The notes under the pieces are model-generated. The model searched no databases. It worked only from the letters and a program-made list of their open reading frames with translations, and was not told where the DNA came from. From Acanthamoeba lenticulata (Eukaryota > Discosea > Longamoebia > Acanthamoebidae), in assembly GCA_002179805.1 (NCBI GenBank), contig NAVB01001739.1:1-10107 (forward strand): DNA of 10,107 nt, written 5' to 3'. Shown here in pieces: positions 1 to 7,385 of this stretch. The first letter of the stretch is position 1. Each line of letters opens with the position of its first letter. The translations under genes were made by a program, and so were the position numbers.

Positions 1-243
1 CTTTATTTTAAATATATTAAAAATTATATTTTTACAATAATTTATAAAATACTTAAAATATAAGCATTTTTTTGGCTGAATAAAATAAAAAATTACTAAA
101 ATAATATAAAGCCATGGAAAAACATAAAACTGGTGTTTTCAATCTTGATCAACCCAGGCAAAAACAATTATTAATGTTTTTTTGAGTGTGGCCAAAGCAA
201 AAAGCTAAAGTAAATCTCCTTGAACACATCCAGCCCAACTAAT
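1..243. other. AT-rich intergenic sequence
   Basis: This stretch is strongly AT-rich, with runs of A, T and TA, unlike the GC-rich coding DNA beyond it. I see no reading frame or RNA gene. It lies just downstream of the copy A stop codon at 244-246, so it should hold that gene's 3' UTR. A minus-strand AATAAA (TTTATT on the plus strand at 2-7) is a possible but distant polyadenylation signal, about 237 nt past the stop. The sequence shows no evident similarity to the region downstream of copy B (6970-7385), which matters for how the duplication arose. Confidence 0.6.
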
Positions 244-2096
244 TTAGAAAGAAAAGCCAATATTTTTGGTGAGCTTATCTTGTAGTTTGTTTTTGATCAG
301 CTCTTGCAGGCTTGGAGAGGCTACTTGTCTCCAATGCTGTACCACCAGCAACATTGTGTGCTTTATTTCTTCCTGTTTGAAGAAAAAATTGAATTGAAAA
401 GGTCAGCAGGTCAGTGTGCAAGGCAAAGAGGTTGGAACACCAGACCTTGGGATATGTGAGCAAGTCCATGACTTTTGCAAGCAAGCTGGCCATCAAGGCT
501 TCATCACTCTCTGGCAAGTGTGGCAGGCAGCAAAGGCCCAGCAGTGCGCCCTCCCTAGTGGTGCCATGCACATCATTGTGCCAACAGTCAGTCAGGTTTC
601 ATTAGCATGGTTTGGATGGGTACGCTGTGCTCGAACCTGGGCCGCCAGCCTCCTGGGGCATCCAACATAGCTTGAATGGTAAGCAGTGTCTTTTGGGGCA
701 TCGACACCTTGAAAAGAAAGAACAGGACTTGCTTTGTGAGCTCTTGCAGTGGTGTGATGGGCTGATTGGTTTGCCAGGGTCTGGCAAAAGGCAAAGTGGT
801 TGTAGGCTCTGCACACAACAGCCAATGTCTTCGTCAACAAACATAAATACAAACAAACAAACAATTTGTGTGCTCTCAACCACAAGGAGAGGAAACGTGC
901 CGGCTTTCTGGGCCTCGAGTTTGGCGCGCATGGCATTGATTCTGGCCTGCAGCTCCGCTGGCACCTGCCCCAGTATCGCAGTGCACTCCTCCAACACTGC
1001 GACACGCTTGATGGCAATGTCCAACAGGCTTGGCACGTCGGGCTCCCGGCGCACCAGGTTGGCCAGCATCACATCTTGCCCACGGCGCGCCTCACACGCC
1101 CTCGCCACAGCCTCCACGCTGCTACCATACATGAAGCGCAGCAGAGCTTGTGTGCCGGCCAAGGCGATTTCCTCGTCTTCGTTCTGATGATGTGCTTATG
1201 TTGTTAATAGGGTCTTTGTTGTTGGGGGCTATTATCGCGCGCCGCTCTGGCTTGAGGGCTCATACCGCTGCAGCATCGAGTGCCAAGTCGATGCACCTCG
1301 GGCGGCATTGGAACCGGTGCAGGTTGCGCAGAATCATGATGCGGAAGATCCGCGGCGCCTCAAGGTCGACGGCCAGCTCCAATAGTCTCTGCACGTGACC
1401 AAAACGCACAAATATCATGTCCACGATCTTGTTCTTCTTCTGATGATGATATCAAGAAAGGAAGCAGAAGAGTAACGTACAGTTGATACTGGTCCATCAG
1501 GAAGCGAAAACGACGGTGGCCATCTCCCGCCGCTTGGAAGACGGTCTCCATCTCGCAGAAGGCATAACAGCGCCGTGTGCCGGATGGACTCGTCGGTGTG
1601 GGTCATCGCGAGAGACAAAAGCCGTTCGGCCAGCACATTGTACAGATCATAGGAGTTGGGGAGCTGCGCCAGCAGTGGCACGACAAACCGGAGGAACTCT
1701 GGGAAGAAGAAGAAGAGGAAGAAGCCTGAGGTCAGGCTCGACAAGTGAGGGGCAAGTCAGAGTCTTCGGGAAGATACGTGCCCACGAGAACAGCTGGATT
1801 CGCGTCCAGGCGGCCGTCCAGCAGGCTCACCACGGCTTGAAAGATCTCGCGTGAGGGATCGCGCCGATTGATGGCCAATTCGAGACAGTCGACCAAGGCC
1901 AATGCCACGGGCTCGAGTCTTGGCTCCTGCGCCGCGGCGGCAAGCCGCTCGACGCTGATGGCGCACAGCTCGGCCAGGCGCTGGTCAATGCCCGTCGCCT
2001 CTGTAACATCGGACTTTTCTCGGGTGGTCCACGCAACTGCTTGTGCAAGCCACAAAACCAGCTCCACTTTCAGCTCCAACTTGGTCGAAGTTGTTG
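244..2096 (-). CDS. 5'-truncated duplicate (copy A) of an alpha-solenoid-like gene of unknown function
   Basis: I do not recognise the family. Exons inferred from splice signals and phase: 2096-1786 (5' incomplete), 1696-1481, 1439-1266, 1183-901, 808-637, 554-446 and 372-244, ending in TAA at 246-244. The peptide is made of Leu/Ala-rich amphipathic helices (for example RLLELAVDLEAPRIFRIMI and EALMASLLAKVMDLL), which suggests an armadillo/HEAT-like scaffold. No catalytic motif, signal peptide or membrane segment is visible. Donors include GTACGT at 1480 and GTATGA at 1265. Compared with copy B it lacks the first ~117 codons and has no in-frame ATG near its 5' end; the homology stops at 2096, where protease-gene sequence begins. 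The intron at 809-900 would need a GC donor. All exons are open, so it may be expressed as part of a chimeric transcript, or be a young pseudogene. The 1786 donor and 1696 acceptor are my least certain splice sites. Confidence 0.6.
272..2096. repeat. Direct repeat, copy A (pairs with 7408-9225)
   Basis: The segment aligns along its whole length, in the same orientation, with 7408-9225. The right edge is sharp: both copies share the bases ending aagttgttg (2088-2096 and 9217-9225), then diverge completely. The left edge fades within the last coding exon near 272/7408, giving the two copies different C-termini. Similarity is uneven. Parts such as 391-761 and about 1210-1345 are nearly identical, introns included, while 280-372 and 760-900 are clearly diverged. 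The copies lie about 7.1 kb apart, with the M11 protease gene between them. Confidence 0.9.
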
Positions 2097-5000
2097 CGGC
2101 TATAGCTTATGACATCAGTAATAGTGAGCAAGTATTCGCCCATCGGGATGTCAGCCAGTGCCTCGAGGCTGCCCTGTCCCGCAGCCGCCTCAATGCGCAG
2201 CCACTGCGGCAGGGGCGACGGCGTTGATGACGGTGACGGCGACTGTGATCGCTTTGCCCGGCACGTCACCCCTGGCTGTCCAGGATCGAAAAACAGCTGT
2301 CCGTTAAGGTCAAAGTAGAGGAAGCGCGTTACGTCAAGAGTATCTGGAGGGCCAGTGACCAGGACGGCGTAGCCAAGGTATTCCAGAGTCGAGCACAATC
2401 GCCAAGCCCACACGTCCGCGGCCCAGCCCGACATGAAACAGATGTCCTCGAGCGCGCTGCCACTAATGAGTCGATAGCGCGGCTGCCACTCACCCACGGC
2501 AGTGGCATTGCCATCCCACTCATAGAGGCCGTTTAACTGGGCGGCAAGCTCGGTGGGTCCTGACATGCCGGACAGGGTGAAGCGCCAGCACAATGGCGGA
2601 GACGGTGACTCTGACCGGACTGCGCCAGCGGAGTACGACCCCACTGTCCGCTTTGTCGTCTGCTTGCAGTAGCTCCGCAGCGGACTCCCGGGCGGGCTCG
2701 TGTAGCCAGCCGGACATGCCTGGCAGCTATCGCCAGTGCCTAGCGAGTAGGTGTCGGCCGGACATGGCTGGCAGCTCAAGTTTGGGCCAGTTGCCGCGTA
2801 GCCGGCCAGGCAGCGGCAGGCATCGATCGACGTAGAGCCGGCGTAGTAGGTCGTCGTGAAGGGGGGACAGGGGGCGCACAGGTCCACCGCAGGCGCGTAC
2901 ATGCCGCGCGGGCACGCGTGTCTAACCAGCGTGACGGCATCGCCTGCGTACAAGCTCACACCGTTCCACTCGACGGGACTCTGGCTCTGTCTGTTGACCG
3001 TGTGCCACCGCGACATCACCTGGTCATCGTCTTGCTGCAGGTAGACCCACATCTGCCACTGACGTAAGGTGGGCTTGTAGCCGAGTCGGAGCTCGTAGCC
3101 CCACGGGTGCAAGTACTTGACCCACTCCTGGGGTCCCATCAGTTCGAAGGGTCCAGTGATCATGTTGGTATTGCTGCCCGCTTGGTCGAAATACAGTCTG
3201 CGCTTCGTGTTCGGCACCGTTGCGCCACACGTCACGTTGACTCGGATCCAGTTACCACTTAATGTGCTGGCTGAAACCCATAGCGGCTCCAAGGAGTTCA
3301 CGCTGGACTCGATCGTCTGCCTCCCATTGTTTGCGGTCGCCGCGGCGTCGAAAGAGTTCACGCGCGGTGGACTCCCGTAGTACATCTGTCCCACGGGGAA
3401 GTTCTTGCGGAACAAGCCCACTTCAACCGGCCCGCTGGCCTCCACTTGGACCAGGGCGGCCTGCAGCGTGGCCGAGGTCACGCGCACGATTACGCTCTGG
3501 CCGGAGTAGGTTGCGATGGTGTTACACGCCTGGGAGGGAACGCTATCGGCCGACGGCTCACAGCCGGTCGCCCGTCGGCAGCCACGGCCCTCCATGCGCT
3601 CGCCGTTGGGCCGCAGCCGGGTGATGCGCACCGGCAGGTTCCCGCTGCTGCCCGTCCCCGTAGTCGGCAGGCCGGTAACTTCGATCAGGACGAGCGCACG
3701 TCCGCCGAGGCCGTAGACCACCGGCACCGTGGCGTTGATCACGTAGTCGCGCATGGTGACCGTACCAACAGCAGAGTCAAACAGCATGCCCACGTCGATA
3801 ATTCTGGTCGGCACACCGGTCCAGGTGAAGCTGAAGCTCTCTTCGGTGGCCATAATGCCGCGCCTCACCACCCCGCCGCAGTTGGAGAGCCAGTTGAGGT
3901 AAAGCCAACTGTCAAAGTGGCCTTGAGTGGCGATGCCCATAGGAATGCGGACGGTCTCCAGAACGTTCAAGCTGTTGTCGTTCTCGATGCCCGCCAGGTT
4001 GTACGTGGCCACCCAGGGCAAACTGTCGTCGTAGGCGTCCATCGGGTAGGTGACCTTGTTGTTGGGACCCATCCAGCCCATCATGTCCTGGTGGCCCGCT
4101 AGAAAGCTCAACTTTTGTATGGGCGTCGCGCCAAAGGAAGCGCTGCCCATGACGTCGAAGGAGTTGCCGTAGTGCCAGTTTCCAGCATCGACCGCAGTGT
4201 TGCTGCTGCCGGCGTGCGGCATTCCCAGATTGTGGCCCACTTCGTGAATGACCGTGCCTGAACTCACGCCGCCGTTTACCACTCCCGTCGAGCCTCCGAT
4301 GAAGGCCAAGCCCGCATAGGGTAGGGCGCTGCCAGGCACGGCAATCATGATGTGCTTGTAGGTGGCCATCTGGCTTTGGTCGATGCGGCACGCCGGGTCG
4401 CTGTGCGCCGCCGCGGCGGCACTCGCGTAGGTGACAAAGCCAGTGATGCTGGGATTGGCGGCGTCAGACTGGTCATGGGTGATGCCCATCTCATAGAGGC
4501 AATTGCGGTCAAATCGCACTGGCATCTGCATGCGTCCGTTAGCCAGTCGCCGCATGAAGAGCTCGAGATCGACTGATATGCTGTAGAGTCGGTCGACGTC
4601 CGTGAAGTAGTTCAGCTGCCCCTTGAACGCCGTACGCATCAGCAACAGCGGCCGCAAGCCCATGCTCACCTGCTCCGGATCCAGCGCTCTCCTTCCGCGC
4701 TCGAGATCGCTGCAGCAGCTGTCGCTGCCATTGGAGTAGGGCGTCGTCCCTCGAGTGGCCGCAGTCTCCTTCTCTGCCTCAGTCTCCACCTCGTCAAGGC
4801 GGGCATGCACGCAAGGCACGCCCTCGATGCGAAGGCCACGCAGCCTATACAATCGCCGGTGGTCATAGTTGTCGCCCACCTGGCCCTGATTGGCGCAAAG
4901 CCGGTAGCTGGGGCCGCGTGGGCTGATGGCTTCCCAGCCGTGCCCACCAGGGTACAAGCGCCGATAGAGCTCCATTCGCGCCACCTCTGCATTTGGTGGT

Positions 5001-6969
5001 GGCAGGGCGGCAAAGAGCATCACCTTCACCATTTCGTTGATTGGTGTTGCGAGGTCTGCCCAGTATTGGTCATTGTCGCTGTTGGGGTCGTTGTCATCAA
5101 CATCTGCCTTTGCTGTGGTATGTTTGTGGCGGCACAATGAAGGTTAGTCCCTTTGTGTTTTGTTGGCCAATGAGCAAGGGAGCTTTGTACAAGTAGCAGG
5201 ATCAACAGACGAGGTGGTCACTGACCTGGTGCCATACGATTCCCACTGAAGCTTTGCGCCACCCACTCCTACATAAAATGGTGCCACTGGTCAGCACAAT
5301 GCTGGGTATGGTGGATGTGTGTGAAAATGGCACCAATAGCCCCCGAGCCAGAGGTGTGGATATCAACAGGTCCGACCTGGTTCCACCGGACCGATGCCGA
5401 GGAGGGAGCCAGCACACCTGCGTGTACATTAATGAGAGACATGCACATCACACAAATTGCGCTAGAGTTGGGGGCATACCCGCGCACAGCTTGAAAGCCA
5501 CAGGTGGAGAGAAGCTTCCTGGATCGGGGCAAGTGACATCGAAAATCGCCCTACCATTCTGCTGCCACAAGGCCGAGGCACCCACTAACCGCACTCCCAC
5601 TGCTCATGCCACATTCCAAAGGGATGAGGGGACAGCCAAGGGCCATGAATAGGGCAATTATGGGAGTGCTACGTGTACCTTGGGTGGAAACGAGGGTGAA
5701 GGCTACATCATCTTCCTGGAGCCAGAGAGAGCCGGCGGTCACAAACATGCCTGCCCCGTTCCCAAGTTGAATGATCAGGTAGGTTAGGTTAACACGTGGT
5801 GAAAGTAGAAAGCAATACGAACCAGTGGACGCGTTGACAGAGGTGACAACGACGGGCGCAGTCTGGCGCCAGGTCCCTCCCACGAGCCTCACTCCCTCTC
5901 CAAACAGCGACCCATGGTTGCCTGGCCCGTCACCCCTTGCCATAAGACTCCCCACCCAGCTGGGCGCCAGGCGAAGATAGGTCGTACCTCTGCCGACATC
6001 AGTCTCGCCGGTCAAGGTGAAGTCAGCACGGCCTTGCTGATTCCACTGGGCTATGGTTGATAAGAGCACGCCTATATTGTACTGTCAATGAGAGGTTTGA
6101 GACCTGAGGAATGTGCACTTCATCAGGCCGCCACATACCAATAGCCCCGGAAGAGGAGAGCTCGAGCTGGCCAAGCTGATCCCACGTGGCATTGCTCTCC
6201 AGGTGCACCCCCGTCGCTATGGTGTCCCAACCGAATGCATGAGTGAGAGGTAGCACGTAGTACTCCCACAAGTGGCGAAGATTACCAAGGGAAAAGTGGT
6301 TATGGGGATCCGAGCCAGCTGAGATGATGGTGCGGCCTTCCTGCGTCCATGTGGCGCCGGCTGCCAGCCACACGCCCACGCCCATGTAGGACGTCACGCT
6401 CACTCTAAGCTGGTCCTTCTGCACGAGCCGCCCTCCGGCCGCGACTGACAGGCCTCCATCGATGAGTGAGAGTGGGCCCTCGATGGTGAAGAGAGATCCT
6501 TCGATCACGAGCGAGCGACCCCCTAGACTGAGTACAACCTCTCCCCCTCGAGTCCTGTGTGCGAGCAAAGTGAGCTGAAGGTGTTCCATTCAAGAGGAGA
6601 GGGAGTAGAACCGGAGGGTGACGTTGTTGGCCCCGAAAACCATCAACGTGGAGGACAAGGGGGTCTCATCGTAGTGACCTGCCTCCACGAGAACGATTGA
6701 GTGGTCTCTTGCTGCCGCCAGTGCCTCACTCACCCTTGTGAAGTGGCAGCCAGGGGTCCCCTTTGAGATTGTGTCTGATGCAGGGCCAGTGCTGCAAACG
6801 CTCAAAGTCTTGGCAGCTACATTGGGTTCTCTGTCCACTGCAGGGCACCTGTCAAGCCCAGTTGAATTTTAACTCACAAGAGCGGGAAGGTACCTGGCTG
6901 GCCAAGGGTGGCAGGGGCCAACAAGAGCACCAGCCCAAGCAGCACTGTTGCGTAGCTTACCAAGCACAT
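1985..6969 (-). CDS. Secreted multidomain protein: Trp-repeat/beta-helix region plus M11 (gametolysin-like) metalloprotease and Cys-rich module; 3' end chimeric
   Basis: Exon model: 6969-6894, 6837-6623, 6574-6286, 6216-6139, 6071-5988, 5921-5823, 5750-5679, 5599-5480, 5417-5334, 5268-5191 and 5112-1985, about 1,440 aa. Every junction is GT-AG and keeps phase. The ATG at 6969 opens a hydrophobic signal peptide (MCLVSYATVLLGLVLLL...). Exon 2 has a pectate-lyase-fold-like start (VSEALAAARDHSIVLVEAGHY); Trp repeats follow. The 3.1 kb exon carries the M11 domain (about 4675-3878) with the zinc motif HEVGHNLGMPH and Met-turn DVMG, a beta-rich region, a Cys-rich module, Pro/Ser linkers and a Trp-rich domain. 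M11 enzymes are secreted zinc endopeptidases best known for digesting algal cell walls; the substrate here is unknown. The last ~35 residues are out-of-frame copy A sequence ending at TGA 1987-1985, so the native C-terminus is probably lost. Alternatively the repeat part and the protease are two genes, but the protease ORF has no ATG at its 5' end (it opens on TTG after a TAA). Confidence 0.72.
2001..2103 (-). other. Chimeric junction between the protease gene and copy A
   Basis: At 2096/2097 the protease coding sequence (…LLTITDVISYSRN) gives way to sequence identical in origin to the interior of copy B exon 1. The protease frame continues out of frame with the solenoid gene and ends at TGA 1987-1985. 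No target-site duplication, inverted repeat or mobile-element end is visible, so an unequal or illegitimate recombination event is the simplest reading. A phase-compatible potential intron (donor A|GTGGAG at 2067, acceptor GTTACAG ending at 2001, 67 nt) would restore the solenoid frame. Confidence 0.7.
2666..2917 (-). other. Cys-rich module resembling GCC2/GCC3 (ephrin-receptor-like) repeats
   Basis: The encoded segment begins ACPRGMYAPAVDLC and contains paired CPxC-type turns (CAPCPPF, CRCLAGY, CQPCPADTY, CQACPAGY), about eleven Cys over 84 residues. This spacing is typical of GCC2/GCC3-type disulphide modules in extracellular protist and animal proteins. It supports secretion and probably mediates binding rather than catalysis. 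It is followed by SESPSPP and, further on, by a second linker, SQSPSPSSTPSPLP (2248-2207). Confidence 0.75.
4148..4246 (-). other. Metzincin zinc site and Met-turn of the M11 domain
   Basis: HEVGHNLGMPH is encoded at 4246-4214 and fits HExxHxxGxxH exactly: three His zinc ligands and the catalytic Glu are all present. It is followed by AG, as in the HAG seen in gametolysin-type peptidases. The downstream DVMG, with its Met at 4150-4148, fits the Met-turn. The preceding hydrophobic strands (KHIMIAVPG, YAGLAFIGG) match the usual M11 layout. No active-site residue is missing, so the domain should be catalytically competent. Confidence 0.88.
5113..5190 (-). other. Phase-1 intron joining the repeat array to the protease exon
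   Basis: The donor T|GTACAAAG (5190) and acceptor ACCACAG (5114-5113) bound a 78-nt intron, the usual size here. A strong branch-site-like GGACTAACC (TAA at 5146-5144) lies about 30 nt before the acceptor. Both ends are phase 1, as in the preceding repeat exons, and splicing removes the only stop between the repeat frame and the protease frame. This is the main sequence argument that the two regions form one gene. Confidence 0.55.
5191..6574 (-). repeat. Array of about nine ~25-40-residue Trp-containing protein repeats, seven on separate phase-1 exons
   Basis: The encoded unit reads roughly G-V-x-L-x(3)-A-x-W-x-Q-x-G-x(5)-S. Clear cores are GVWLAAGATWTQEGR and GVHLESNATWDQLGQ, then AQWNQQGRADF, GVRLVGGTWRQ, GSLWLQEDD, GVRLVGASALWQQNGRAIF, VRWNQVG and KLQWESYG. 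A weaker unit (GGRLVQKDQ) precedes them. Exons 6139-6216, 5988-6071, 5823-5921, 5679-5750, 5480-5599, 5334-5417 and 5191-5268 are 78, 84, 99, 72, 120, 84 and 78 nt, all multiples of three, bounded on both sides by phase-1 introns and carrying one repeat each. The alternation of short hydrophobic strands and Gly turns suggests a right-handed beta-helix or solenoid, but I know no named family with this exact signature. Confidence 0.7.
6894..6969 (-). other. First coding exon with signal peptide
   Basis: The ATG at 6969-6967 opens 25 codons of a typical secretory signal: a short N-region, a Leu/Val-rich core and an APATLG-type cleavage region. The exon ends at the donor CAG|GTACC (6893) in phase 1. 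It joins the acceptor CCCTGCAG (6839-6838) in phase 1 across a 56-nt intron, completing a Val codon ahead of DREPNVAAKTLSV. This settles the translation start; the open frame of exon 2 itself begins without an ATG. Confidence 0.75.
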
Positions 6970-7385
6970 AACAATTTCTGTACAGACACTTGGTGCAACA
7001 AAGCTTGTCAAAAAGGTAATCATAGCGCATTGGCCAAGCTGTCTATCCTCCCATGGTTTGGACTGTGGTCCAACAAAACAAATGTAGCAAAACTTCTGGT
7101 TTGGGCAACTCGCACCTTATAAGGTCCATGGCCCCATATGACAAAGGTGGGCGTAGCCATGAGGTGCAAGTTGCACAGGTAGGCCGGGGGCACTTCATTG
7201 AACTCAAGTGGTGGTGGGAAGAACTGCCCATGAAGCTGGAGGACCTTAGCACAACTTTGCTGAGAGCATACCCAAACACCAATAGCCTCAGGGCACCTAA
7301 AAACCTCCTCATTGACTGCAGCTTCTGTAACAAGAAGATATACAAATGCCCTGATGCATCAAGTGTGCTACACCATGCATCAGGA
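6970..7385. other. Intergenic region between copy B and the protease gene
   Basis: These 416 nt separate the copy B stop (7388-7386) from the protease-gene ATG (6969). They should contain the 3' UTR of one gene and the promoter of the other. The region is lower in GC than the coding DNA. A plus-strand open frame of 122 codons (7053-7421) and a minus-strand one of 121 codons (7043-7408) overlap here. Neither has a recognisable domain, and both run into the last exon of copy B. I see no clear TATA box or polyadenylation hexamer. Confidence 0.5.

Noticed and set aside
414..605. Identical 63-codon plus-strand frames in both copies (414-605 and 7547-7738)
   Set aside because: They are identical only because they fall in the near-identical repeat patch. 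They are antisense to exons whose minus-strand frame and splice signals are better supported.
612..1187. 191-codon plus-strand frame over copy A
   Set aside because: It is antisense to exons and introns of the solenoid gene and is not preserved in copy B, where it is broken by indels.
1360..1551. Second open frame in the copy A exon reading FQAAGDGHRRFRFLMDQYQLY, implying a shared frameshift with copy B
   Set aside because: The other frame reaches the donor GTACGT (GTACGG in copy B) in phase 0 and joins the next exon directly in both copies, so no frameshift is required. The helical look of the alternative frame keeps a little doubt.
1701..1727. GAA-rich microsatellite-like tract in copy A
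   Set aside because: On the transcribed strand it is the polypyrimidine tract of an intron acceptor, so its function is explained.
272..2096. Direct repeats flanking a gene, as in a composite mobile element
   Set aside because: The repeats encode an ordinary intron-containing gene. No transposase, reverse transcriptase, terminal inverted repeats or target-site duplication was seen.
3446..4102. 218-codon open frame on the plus strand
   Set aside because: It lies opposite the M11 domain and shows the His/Arg/Ala-rich composition typical of antisense shadows of GC-rich coding DNA; no domain is recognisable.
6590..6592. In-frame TGA between two open segments of the secreted-protein gene, suggesting stop-codon readthrough or a broken gene
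   Set aside because: A 48-nt intron (6622-6575, GTCACC to CTTCAG, phase 0 at both ends) removes the stop and gives a smooth beta-helix-like sequence, so recoding is not needed.
7029..7033. CCAAT on the minus strand about 60 nt upstream of the protease-gene ATG
   Set aside because: A single pentamer is expected by chance and no other promoter element supports it.
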